Positions 13,752 to 25,132 of a DNA stretch of 64,000 nt are shown here, piece after piece. The notes below the pieces were generated by a model. The model searched no databases and was not told the DNA's origin. It was given only the letters and a program-made list of their open reading frames with translations. How positions within the stretch are numbered: position 1 is the stretch's first letter; each line of letters begins with the position of its first letter. Source of the stretch: Vespa crabro. Taxonomy: Eukaryota; Arthropoda; Insecta; Hymenoptera; Vespidae. The stretch is taken from contig NC_060963.1 of the NCBI RefSeq assembly GCF_910589235.1, positions 8,296,501-8,360,500 on the forward strand, in the 5' to 3' direction. The position numbers were made by a program, and so were the translations under genes.

Positions 13752-15940
13752 ATGCTTGTGAATACGATCAAAAAAATATGGCGTACGTTGGTCGAAGTAT
13801 TCAACGAATTCTCGATCGAATCTACAATACATGGAATGAAACATACAACTCGTGCTAAGTCAATTAGTATAAGGTAATTATTTAATTCTTATCTTTTCTT
13901 TTTTCTTTTTTTCTTTTTTTATTTATATTGTCTAATTCATACAATCATTATTGTAGGATATTATGGGTCATTATCATAACATTCTCTTTCTTGATTGCCG
14001 CAAAGTTAGCAATGTTGTTCTACAATCGTCATCAATTAGCAAACAGGAGTACTCTGATAATCAGCTCTCAATTTCCAACTAAAATAATCCCATTACCAGC
14101 CGTTACTCTTTGCCATGGAAATATTGCCGCAATACAGAAAGTGCTTTCTTACTTGACATCGCAAGAGCGAATGTATAATTCTATACTTTCTATTCTCGGT
14201 TAAAAATAAGACGATTTAATATCCTAACTTTACATTCATGTTCTCAGATATATTCCACGAGGTTTAACGCGAAAAGATTTTGAACATACTGTAAAATACT
14301 TACGCGAAGCAATTTATCCGAAGAATCATTATCCAGAAGAATTAGATAAATTACAACAAATCCTTACGACAAATCGATTATCATTACCTGAATTATTCGA
14401 GAATATTAGCCCCAACTGCACAGATTTTGTAATAATGTGTCGACTGAATGAAAAAATTATACCGTGCGATAAGATGTTAAACCGTGTAATCACACGTTAC
14501 GGAATATGTTGCGCCTTTAATTACGAAGATCCACACGACAATTTAAGAAGGTAACATATTAATCGTAGAATTATATTTAATGAGAAAAATGTTCGCTTCA
14601 CGATCGAATAGTATTACTGAGAGTAAATGTAAAGGAAGAGTTACGAAATATTTACCTTGACCGTAAGACTTTTGCGATCGATCAACAAACTCACTTATCC
14701 ACCTTGAGAAAGTTTTTTCTTCTTTTTCTTTGAAATGTGAAGTTTGCTCTTTCTTATATGCTACGTCACGTTATCGCTACTCATAGAATATGAATAGATA
14801 GATGATTCTTATAAATAGGAGAAGCATGATAATGAAGATGCTCCTGGATTAATAATTATGATCGTAACTCGCCTAAATCAACTATCTTAGAATCCTCTAA
14901 AATCCATTTAATTTGTACAGGTCGAAGGAAGAATCTATATCCAACTATAGCGTTAATTTTGGATCTCGTTATATTGTGTCTTTTCTCATGAGACCTTTAC
15001 CTTCGCATGATCGTATGTCGTCTATAATATACGGAGACGGAATAAAAGTATTAATACACGAAAAATATACGTACCCAGGACCCACCGCTTTTGAATTTAT
15101 CGCTGGTTCTGGCCAAGAAACGATAGCTAAACTGTATCCTACTGCTTTGATTAGCAGCTCTGAAATTTTAAGTTTACCGACCACTGTTAGAGGATGTTAC
15201 ATGACTTGGCCATTCCAAAAAAAATATCGCTATCGCGCAGATAATTGTTACATTCGTTGCCGTGAAACTATAATACGCAAACTTTGCGGTTGCATATCTT
15301 TTTCAGCATCGGTCATGAAAACTGGCGTAGGAATTTGTAATTTGACGCATATTTCTTGTCTCGCACGTATCACGTTACAAACATATACCTTGACGTTGCA
15401 AGATCCAGAATGTGACTGCCTTCCTGATTGCGAAAGTACATCGTACAAAGTCGCAGTTACTACATTGCCTATGTCTGCTATCCAATACTCTCCAGGAAAA
15501 TTTTAGTAAGTAAATATGTAAAAATAATGATCGTCCGATAGCTATTAATATTCATTATTAATTTTTAAACATCTTTGAAATTGTAAATTTTTCTTAAACT
15601 AACAGTGAAGCTGCTGCACGAATTTCAAATGCAACTATACTTCATGTTACGTTTGCCAGACATTCGGCGATATTGCAACGAAGAGAATTGGTACTTTCAT
15701 GGATTAATCTTATTTGTACGTATTCTATATTAAAGTTAATTCATTACTCAATCATAAAATAATTATTCTCAAACTAATTCATTTGCAGCTTCCCTAGGTG
15801 GTGTTTTTAGCTTATTTTTGGGATGTAGTTTCATTTCGCTTATCGAAATGTTGTATTTCTTTTGTATCTACTTTTTGTTTAAATTAAAAATAAATAAGAG
15901 ATCAAACTCAAATAGTACTATGAACAAATATTATAACTGA
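13752..15940 (+). CDS. Pickpocket-family DEG/ENaC sodium channel subunit
   Basis: Six exons (13752-13873, 13957-14172, 14248-14550, 14921-15505, 15606-15715, 15789-15940) join in phase to give 495 residues, normal for the family. These are trimeric amiloride-sensitive cation channels of the plasma membrane with two membrane segments and a large Cys-rich extracellular loop; insect members act in touch, taste of water or pheromones, and liquid clearance. Seen here: the N-terminal FSIESTIHGMKH block (the STIHG motif before TM1), TM1 at about residues 42-63 (ILWVIIITFSFL), a Cys-rich ectodomain with GICCAFNY and CDCLPDCESTSYK, and TM2 with SSLGGVFSLFLGCSFISLIE, which contains the G-x-S selectivity-filter motif (GCS). 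The exon 2/3 junction was chosen because only the donor at 14173 keeps the frame open into exon 3. The exact paralogue cannot be assigned. Confidence 0.93.
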
Positions 15941-16155
15941 TCTTATAAAAAAATACAAACATAATTTTGTAAATTATTTCTTCATAATTGAAATATATGA
16001 AACAATATTAATGTCATTTACGACTATTTTTAATAATATTTTTATAAGAATGCTAACATACACAAAAAATATTATACACAGTTTATCTAAGTATCAATAC
16101 TATTTGGTACTTTTTAATATGATGAAAAACTGTTCTCTATCTCCACTATAGAAGT

Positions 16156-16982
16156 TTAATTTTTTGAACTACCTTTGGTTTCAGCATTATCAACTCTAGT
16201 ATGTGATTTATTCTTATGTTTCATTCGAGTATCACACTTCAGTATTAATCTATTTCCATGTAAAGATGGCCATTCACGTTTTTTCAATAAGTATTCTGCT
16301 GCAAGTTCCATACTTTCCATTCTAACTATTGCACTCCTGAAACATAATTATAAATATTTTTTCACAATGAAAATGATAAAAAAAATAAAAGTACATAAAT
16401 TGAAACAAATATATTTTTCTGATTGATATTACCTTAAAGTATTTGTATATGGTTTCAAGAGAGTAACAGATACACATCCTGGTAAAATGTCTTTTATTTC
16501 ATCAGCCTTTGTGAAACATTTAAGATTCCCGACAAATATTCTATTTTATAATTAAACAGAGATATTAAGTCAAATGAATAATATTTTTATCATGCCGAAT
16601 AGGATAGATTTGAAAAGGAAATCTATAGAAGTACTTACGATTGTGTAAACTTTACATCTGGTTCCACATCAGGTATTTTAACCTTTTTTCCTTTCCTTCT
16701 AAATTGTTTGCCACTTAACGTATTTAAATAAGCTCTTCGAATTACAATAGGTTTTCCACATACAATTTTACCTTTAAGAGCTCTTTTATTTTGTAATGCT
16801 TCTTCAACGGTAGAAAACTCTACATGGAAATTTTTACTAGGTTGTCGTGGTAATTTGATAGTAAAATCACCGGTAAACAAATCTACTACTTCTTCTATGT
16901 TTTTTATTTTACATATATAACGAACATGAAGCGTTCTTTCCATTCGCTCCTTTAATTTCTGCTTCCACGGCTCTTGACACAT
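16156..16982 (-). CDS. Small protein with two RRM-like RNA-binding domains
   Basis: Three exons (16982-16639, 16540-16433, 16336-16156) join in phase to give about 210 residues. The first half (TLHVRYICKI...NFHVEFSTVEEALQNK) looks like an RRM fold, with a conserved-looking FHVEF strand in the RNP1 position. The second half begins SIFVGNLKC, a classical RNP2 strand, and continues through SAIVRMESMELAAEYL and LHGNRLILKCDTR, a typical RRM end. A basic linker KQFRRKGKKVKIPD joins the two. It probably binds RNA, perhaps in the nucleolus given the basic patches, but I do not recognise the orthologue and give no symbol. The start is uncertain: an in-frame ATG at 17048 would add 22 residues, but an acceptor-like sequence lies between, so an untranslated or further coding 5' exon is possible. 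Confidence 0.75.
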
Positions 16983-17048
16983 TTCTTCACAAAATATACG
17001 AATGAATCTATAAGATTTTAATAGAAAAATATAGTATAGTACACTCAC

Positions 17049-18891
17049 TCATAAATCGCAACCACTTGCTTTGTATTTATAAAAAATAGTATATTCTTTT
17101 ATATATTGTATATAAGATTATATGCATAGAATGAAGATAGTATTTTTACTATTTTGTTTTCAGACAATTATTATTTTTTATATCATTTCCAAAATATTGT
17201 AGGTTATGAACACGTGGTTATATCTCACATCTAACAACTATACTATCGATTGATTCGACAGTTATATTAGCTACATTTGATTGGTCAAAAATTTATCCAA
17301 TCAAATTGTTTGATATAAATGAATTAGGAGTGTATGTATATGTATATATATACTCCCATATATATAAATAAATAAATAAATAAATAAATAAATCTATAAT
17401 ATATATACACATACCTACACATAAATATATATATACACCACAAACTGTAAAATTATATATATAAATTGAAAAATATAGACTTGTGTTAATTGATAATGAT
17501 TATAAATGAATGAGAAAAATCATAAAGTTTATGCCTAATTATTTATAAATAAAACAAGTAAAATTTAATTTTAACTTGAATTTAATATTAAAAATTGATT
17601 TTTATTTCTTCTCTCGATACTATTTTTCTAATTATATCGTTAATATTTTCATAATGGATAGTGAAAAATCTATTTTTTAGACAGTTAAAGACATCATTTT
17701 TAACAAATGCATTGTGAACACATCTGCTTTGTATAGTGTAATTATATGGTAATGAATATGATAATTGATAGATAATGTTGTAACGAGTTAAAATTCAATG
17801 TCAAGAAATATTTCAAATAATTTGGCTTAACATAATCTCTTGTGAAAAATTTTCATATGTATAGGAAATGTAAATGATCCAAGGTCTATTTAAATTCGGC
17901 CATTGTTCACAAATAGTTTGAAGTAGATCAAAGTTTAGCCTAATAATAAATTTTTATATTTCATGTTGCGTATAATAATTAATAATAAGAATATATAAGA
18001 CTTAAAACATTAATTTTACTTCAAATAATAATTATTTTTAATTTAATCAAAGAATTTTCAAGCATTACTCACACTTAAATGCAATTATAAATAACTCTAA
18101 TTATCTTATTATGCATTGTATATATATACATAGTACATATGCAAAGATATTATATGACTTACGATCCTAAAATAAAATTAACTCAATGGAAGTACTGTAC
18201 CTAATAACAAAAAGAAAACAAAATATGGAAGCTTTATTTTGGAGAATATAATTTAACAATAAAAATATTAAAAATATGTTTTCTCAAAATTATAATTTAA
18301 GTTGCTGTTTGAGATCGAAGATGTTATAGTGAACTGATAATACAGCTTTTAATTCTCTTCTTTGTGAAGTTATATTCTGTACACTAATAATAAATAATCC
18401 TAGATCTAAGCTACTCGTAATTTTTGGTTCTACAATTTATTTTCTTTAAGAATACCTATAAAAGCCACTTCTGTATTATTTTTTTTATAAATTTTAGTTG
18501 GCTTAGAATAAAGAATAAGGAAAGCTGATAAATTATTGATATCTACTATAGGTTAACAACATAATATTAAAACAAATGCATTATTCAATACAATTGTTGT
18601 TCTGAAATTAAACTAAAATTTTAAACTTTGAGTAGCTACAACATATTAAAGAATTGATATTTCAATGTATAAAGTATTCTATATTCTAATTAGTTAAAAA
18701 TAAATATACCTTAGAAAGAATGCTCTTTTAATTAACTAATCATATTTTCTTTAAAAATAAGAAAATTGTATCTACTTTTTCCTTTTACCAGAGGTAATAG
18801 GTAAATTAAAACTAATCAGTTTGATTATTGATTAAATAATAAGGTAATCTGACCAATTCTTAAAATGTAAGAATGTGCTCAATGTAATTTA
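17049..18891. other. AT-rich interval between thioesterase 3' end and RRM gene
   Basis: Very AT-rich with no supportable exon. The right part is probably 3' UTR of the leftward thioesterase gene; TTTATT (AATAAA on the minus strand) occurs for example at 18233-18238. The left part holds the upstream region of the leftward RRM gene. A (AAAT)n microsatellite lies at 17365-17393. Confidence 0.5.
17365..17393. repeat. AAAT tetranucleotide microsatellite
   Basis: About seven tandem AAAT units next to alternating TA sequence. Confidence 0.85.
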
Positions 18892-20544
18892 TTACGGCTT
18901 CAAGACTGTGTTAAGGAATTTTTTCACATCGCGCATTTCCTGGAAAAATAGTAGTAACATTACATATTTATAATGACGTTCTCTATAAAAAAACAAATTT
19001 TAGGGGTTAGAAATTTGTAAGAATATAACAAAATAAATAATTTCAAAAAAAGAAAATAATTAGATCTGCAAAATAAATATGGTATTTTATTATAATAAAA
19101 ATTGCTTTTACTACTTACCTCTTCAGAGGATGTATGCATCATTCCCCTGTATGTTTTAAATTCTGTCTGTGACATAAACTGTTTAAGAAGAAATGCAGTC
19201 ATTTGACCCCATTTATATGGCACTATAGGATCGCAATCTCCATGACATTGCAATAGCGGTGTGTTTTTATTTCCTAATGCTTCCTAATAATGGAATAAAA
19301 TAATATTATTAATTATAGCAATAATAGTAAAAATAAATTAGAGAATTAGCAATATTATTAACATTTGAAATAAACTTACTGCAGGAAACTTTTGATGTAA
19401 AGGAAGCCAAGATGACAAAGCTATTATACCAGCTAATGGTTCTGGATATGTAAGCGCACTATATATAGCCAAAGCTCCTCCTTGACTAAATCCTCCCAAG
19501 ACAATATTTTTGGTCGATATACCTGCAGCAACTTCCTGCGCAATTAGACTACGAACATATTCTGCAGCTTTACGTATACCCTCTTCATCTTCTGGACCAG
19601 TAGGATCCAGAGATCGTAAATCAAACCTGTCAATATAATGTTACTTAACTAAATTAAATTAAATTATTATATATATTACTTTTTTAAACATTCTATAATA
19701 TTTATTGAATTAATTTACCAAGATGGCATTCGAAAGCCTGCATTAAGAGTCACTGGCATTGTTGGTCTAAAAAATAATAGAGAAATTTTTAATTTTCTTT
19801 TTAATAATTTTGATATTACCAAAATATTGTTACAATACTGTAACATACGCAGTTGGACAAATAACTTTGACATGAGATGGTCTAACTGCTGCCATAGGAT
19901 TGGCCCAACCATTTCTATAAAACAGAAATTAATTATTTAATACTTTTATAAAATTTATAAAACTACAAAGAGATAAATTTTAAATAAATTTTAATAGCTT
20001 ACCCTGTATCACCTAAACCATGGAAGAATATAAGCTAGAATATCAATATTTGCATTTATTATAAAAAAAAAATAATACTTTTATAAATATAGTATTGATA
20101 AATAATATATTAATTTTACTACAATTGCTACATTATCTCAAAAAAAAAAGAAAAAAAAACAGACAAGATAGATAAGATTGTATGTAAGATTGTAGAAAAA
20201 AAAAGTATGGTTGTTAAAAGTATAAGAGCTTAAAATGCTATAGGTCACTTTAAGGACAATTGATAATATACTATTTTCTTTTTATTTTCATTGAGTAAAA
20301 ATATGAATGAAATTATCTAAGTGATGAATACAAATGAAATGTTAAAAACTTAAAATATAAAAGCTATAAATTACTAGACATTTATGAAATATGATATATA
20401 AATATATATGATCGTTTGAAAAATAGTTACGGAGAAAATATAACCAAAAAATAGTATAAAATAAATTTGTAGATACTACATATGAATAATATTTACCGTA
20501 GCTGTATGTCTAGTAGCAGCAGAAATTATCACTGGGCTTGACAT
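18892..20544 (-). CDS. Apt1: Acyl-protein thioesterase (APT1/LYPLA family)
   Basis: Seven exons (20544-20497, 20034-20003, 19914-19849, 19766-19719, 19626-19380, 19283-19119, 18939-18892) join in phase to give 217 residues, close to the 230 of human LYPLA1/2. These cytosolic alpha/beta hydrolases remove palmitate from S-acylated proteins such as Ras and G-alpha subunits and also show lysophospholipase activity. Seen: LIFFHGLGDTGNGWA (oxyanion-hole loop), CPTAPTMPVTLNAGFRMPSW, the nucleophile elbow GFSQGGALA with catalytic Ser, HGDCDPIVPY with catalytic Asp, and GMMHTSSEEE with catalytic His. The N terminus MSSPVIIS lacks the Cys-2 at which human APT1 is itself acylated. A possible in-frame upstream exon could add a longer N terminus (see findings). 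Identification is secure. Confidence 0.95.
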
Positions 20545-21755
20545 TTTATTTTCTTCGATTTTCTATGTAGTATATAAAATGTGGGACAAATTATATATTA
20601 ATTCAATAAAAATCGTAAACAGAGAATACTAAAGCGGACATTAATCCTTCCATCCATCTGCAGAGTTGGTTAATATTCCCCAGATTTGTGAAGTCATCGG
20701 TCGAATTCATCTAGAATGCAACATACAACAAAAAGTATGAAAACCATTAACTATGATAAATTATAACTATTATATAATAAAATTGTATCATTTATATTGT
20801 AAAATTTTTTGTTATTATTTAACCATTAGTTATTCCATTCACAAGGAATATATAAAGAAACTTAAATTCAAACTTATTGTATATTTCGAAGTTCATCATC
20901 GAGACATTTAAAAAATATATCATAAATATATATATGCAATCCTAAAAATCTTTCAAATTTTGAAAAAAATAAAATAATATAACTGTAAAAAAATAAAATA
21001 ATTGTAAAGTTTGGGTTTTTTGATTCATTATTTTCCATTATTTTCCATTTATGAATTCTTTTTCTTCTTATTATAAATTGCAAGGAGTGTAATAAATTCT
21101 TCAATGGAAATATTGCTCATTGATTTTTAATAATGGATATTATAAAAGATAATTTTTTTGTACGTATATACACATCGTTCAAAAGTTATGCATAGAATAA
21201 AAGAATATAAAAAATATAACAAAAACAAAAAAAAATAACATTGAGAAATGTATAAATAAAAATCTCAAGTTACATCAATGAAAATCACAGCGTAGACACG
21301 AACGGACCAATCAGAAAGGGTCTACTCGGTGATGCAGCGGTTTCTGCAGCCCTAAAGGCGCATATATATTTTCTTAAATGTCTTCGTCTCCATGAGAATC
21401 GAACTTAGGTGTGCCTGGAATGCGAGCATTACGAATAACAAAGATGGTGCGTCGATGCTCGAAGCACTCGCTCCATGATCGTTCCTAGCCGAGGAGTCGT
21501 GCTGACCAGCCATATTGTTTCACCGCAGTGTTTGTTTTGGTGCAACCTACATTTCATATTGAAAAATTGAGGAAAATCGGTTCGGCGTTAGGTAAAAGAA
21601 ACGCGCTGAAAGTGGAGAATCATATTTTAGGGCGTTGTACAAGTAACGGTGACCGTGCGGTCTTTTCTATCGTAATCGTCGGCATCCGAAGAGGGGCTAA
21701 TCCGATATAATCTGGGTGTCAGTCAACGCTCACGAGAAACGGCCGAGCGAAAGAA
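20545..21755. other. Divergent region between thioesterase and akirin
   Basis: This lies between two divergently transcribed genes. An acceptor at 20562/20563 on the minus strand (TACATAG) suggests that the thioesterase 5' leader is spliced from an upstream exon. A candidate for it sits at about 20610-20711, behind a clear pyrimidine-rich acceptor. From about 21280 the sequence becomes GC-richer and is probably akirin promoter and 5' UTR; a TATA-like CATATATATTTT lies near 21360. Other short open frames here show nothing recognisable. Confidence 0.5.
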
Positions 21756-23380
21756 ATGGCCTGCGCCACTCTAAAGAGGTCCTTGGAGTTCGACCCGGTG
21801 CACAGTCATGGTCGTCCTAGCAAGCGACGGAGATGCGTTCCAATGTGCGTTTCGCCCGGTACATCGGCGCAGAACAATCCGGGACCACAAAATCCCTCGC
21901 CCTTTGGCGACGTTACTCACAAATTAACTCCTGGTAATTACTATAGCTTACGGCCATTTTTTTTTACTCACCTGGCCTTACGATACGAGAAGAAGAAGGG
22001 ATGGCTATAACATGTTCTCTCTTTATGATTTCAAATTTCCTATACTTCCCTACTATTCTATTGTATGACTACTACCACCACCACTATACCACTCCACTAC
22101 CACACCACTACCACTACCACTACCATTACCACTACCACTACCACTACCACTATTACTACCACCACTACCACACCATCAGAAAGAGGGGTGGGGGACAGGA
22201 TTCCTTGGAAGAATGTCTATGCGTGATCGAATTTTTGCAGCTTGTCTTTTCTTTTTTTTGTTTTTTTATTTTTATCTTTTGAATATATTTATTTAAATCT
22301 TTATACTCTGTTTTCAGTAAGATTATTATATTATGTTAAATGATTATTAATATTTTTTTTCGGATCATACTTATTCATAGGTAGAATCGATTACTTGTCT
22401 AATATGAAATTTAATGATGTTCGTAAAACATAACTTGATAATCCATATATAATAATATGATAATCATATACATTTCTTATTTATTATTTTTTTTTTAATA
22501 CATGCATACGAGTACTGGAATTCATGCTCGTGCGCATGCGTACACACGCGATAAGTAAAATTAACGGACTATTAATGCTTTGAATTTTGTTAACTATATT
22601 TGACTTGAAATAGAGTTAAAAATTTTATTGAGTTTTCAAATATGATAATATTGTCGAACGTATAACTTGATGTGTATATATATGTATAGCTATAAACGTT
22701 ATGAGATTAAATGTACAAGTTTATTTATGGATGCCTATCTGATTTAATAATTACTATGTAAATTAATTGTATTTTTATATTTTCTTTCAAATAGAAAAAA
22801 TGGCTGCCAATATCAGAGAAGAGATTCGTAGACTGCACCGACGCAAACAACTATATTTTAATCCTCAAATCAACAATGGAGATTCTTCAGATATGGAAGG
22901 CCCTTCCAGTCCATCTAGCCCTTCTGCTCAAAGTTCAAGCTCTTATACTCCTAGTGGAAAAGAAAAACCTCTTTTTACATTTAGACAGGTATAAAAAATG
23001 TATATATAATCTTTTATTAATATTACTAGAATTAACGATATCTAAATATGTAATATATATATTTTTATATCTTTCTACTTACATACTATTTGTTATATTT
23101 AATATCTTTCTTCATTATTAATAATTTTTTTTAGGTTGGCTTGATTTGCGAGCGAATGCTGAAAGAACAGGAAACACAAATTCGAGAGGAGTATGATCAG
23201 ATCTTAAATATGAAGCTTTCAGAGCAGTATGATGCTTTTGTTAAATTCACCTATGATCAGATACAGAAAAGATTTGAATCTGCAGCTGCGCCAAGTTGTA
23301 TGTAACAATACTTTTCTTTGTTATGTTTCCATAATTTGTATGTATATTTGATACAATCTTTCATTTCAGATCTATCCTAA
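21756..23380 (+). CDS. akirin: Akirin, nuclear transcription co-regulator
   Basis: Four exons (21756-21933, 22795-22988, 23135-23297, 23370-23380) join in phase to give 181 residues, usual for akirins. Akirin is a small nuclear protein that acts downstream of IMD/NF-kB (Relish) and with SWI/SNF chromatin remodelling, in innate immunity and in muscle patterning. Seen: MACATLKRSLEFDP start, the bipartite-like nuclear signal RPSKRRRC at about residues 22-29, the conserved block EEIRRLHRRKQL, a Ser-rich middle (SSPSSPSAQSSSSYTPSG), then FTFRQVGLICERMLKEQE and EQYDAFVKFTYDQIQKRF, and the hallmark C terminus APSYLS. The last exon carries only three codons and the stop. A long 3' UTR follows with AATAAA at 24587 and 24677. 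Intron 1 contains a CCACTA repeat shortly after the donor. Identification is very secure. Confidence 0.97.
22070..22175. repeat. CCACTA-type compound microsatellite in akirin intron 1
   Basis: Imperfect tandem ACC/ACT triplets, mostly CCACTA hexamers with CCATTA and CTATTA variants, all within akirin intron 1. The His/Tyr-repeat frame it creates is a repeat artefact. Confidence 0.85.
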
Positions 23381-25132
23381 AAGAGGATTGTTATTTATAA
23401 GGACACATTTCTCTGAAGAATATTATGTGAGGTTTACTTTTAACATTTTTATTTAATTACCATATACATCATTATAATATTTTTTTTCTTGCAAATAAGA
23501 AATTCACACACATTCGGATAATTAATTTTATAATTTATATAATTTTGTTGTCTACTCATAATTTAATTTATAATAAAGTTTCTTTGTCCATTATAGATTT
23601 GTACTGTGTGAAACAAATTTTGCTTCAAGTTTAAGCTGAATACGCTGTGCCACCTCGTTCGAAAAATTATCTTTAGATAAAGCCACAGTATAGTTTACTT
23701 TAAAAATAAAAAAATAAATAAAATATAAAAACAAAAAAAAAATAAAAAAACATTGAAGAAGGAAGAAGGATTTAGTAAAGTAAGTTTAGTAGACTCGTGC
23801 TGAATAACAGCCAGACTTAAAAAATTTACAATGTATACTATTGAAATTAACAATATTTGTACTGTCACATAACTCAAGTACGGTGGTATCAAGGAACTAT
23901 ATTACGAGGATGTTCTTATATAAGAGCTGCTACTATTGAAATTAATATCTTGTACGAGGCTATATAAAGTACTGTACTCAACAATAGCCTAGAACATTCA
24001 TGTGATAGTTCTTTGTTAGTGTACAGTTGTAATGCTACAGCGTCTCAGATATTTTCCTTAAGAAATGCAATAATTAATGCTTGTATACTACAGATTTGTA
24101 AATCATGTGTCACTATTGTAATATTATCCATGACTAAAGGAAATCGCAAATACAAAACAGTGTACAAGGAGGAGATCGAAATGTGTTAAAATTTCTTTTG
24201 GTTTTCTTTACAAAATCGAATGAAATTCGATAAGAATAGCATTTTTGAAATTAAATGTTAATTTTATTTTGAATTTATTTTTTGGTATGCCTATTTTTTC
24301 TTTTTCCTTCTTTTTGTTTTTAGTATGTACAAGGGTTCCATGTGAACAAGACATATATATTTGTTAGCATTAAGATTATCATGTAAAATTATCATGTAAA
24401 ATTGTACGATTAATGGAAGCATTATTAAAATGTATGAAAAGGTTGATTATTGAAATGGTTATGCTACATTATATAGCTGAAATACTATTTCAAATCAAAA
24501 CATGATCCTTTCTTTAATATATTATGTAGTCAATTTGTTTTTACATATGCCTATCTCTTTATCTAGTATAAACATCTTTTATTTGTAATAAAGATATTAC
24601 GAACTGTAACAATGCGTAAATTGTCAGATCGTACAAACCATTGTGAATAATGATGACGATAATAATAACAATACGAAATAAAGATTTCTTAGTATTCTTT
24701 AAAATTTTTTTTTCCCTTTTAATATTTTTCTTTACACATATTTTCTATTTTTATAATTGAATGTAATATTAAATTTTAAATCAGTCTTTCTTTATCTAAA
24801 AGAAAAAAGCTTTCTTTATCTAAAATAGATACTTATTATTTTACATAAAAATTTATTATTGAAATAAATGTTATAATGAGACTGAGATCATAAATTCTAT
24901 TAAAATTAAAATACATTAATATGAAGCACATATAAGAACTATGAAATTAAATAATTGGCACAAAAATGTACAGAAAAATAACTTTCACTTATAACACAAA
25001 CATACCATCATTCTAACATCAAAGCATCTAAATCACTGAATAAACGCATAAAAGACGTAACAAAGTTTTAACTAGATGTGCATTAATAATCTTATTAAGT
25101 AAATTGCATAATGAAATAATGTAATTAGTAAT
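23381..25132 (+). other. Akirin 3' UTR and akirin/arrestin spacer
   Basis: The stretch to about 24700 is probably akirin 3' UTR. It has no coding signal and ends with two AATAAA hexamers. From there to 25132 is AT-rich spacer or arrestin upstream sequence. A small direct duplication of ATTATCATGTAAA occurs at about 24375-24400. Confidence 0.55.
24587..24682 (+). terminator. Candidate akirin polyadenylation signals
   Basis: Canonical AATAAA hexamers at 24587-24592 and 24677-24682, the second followed by a T-rich stretch. They would define a 3' UTR of about 1.2-1.3 kb. Not confirmed by transcript data. Confidence 0.45.

Noticed and set aside
22001..22282. His/Tyr-repeat frame
   Set aside because: Lies in akirin intron 1 and follows the CCACTA repeat.
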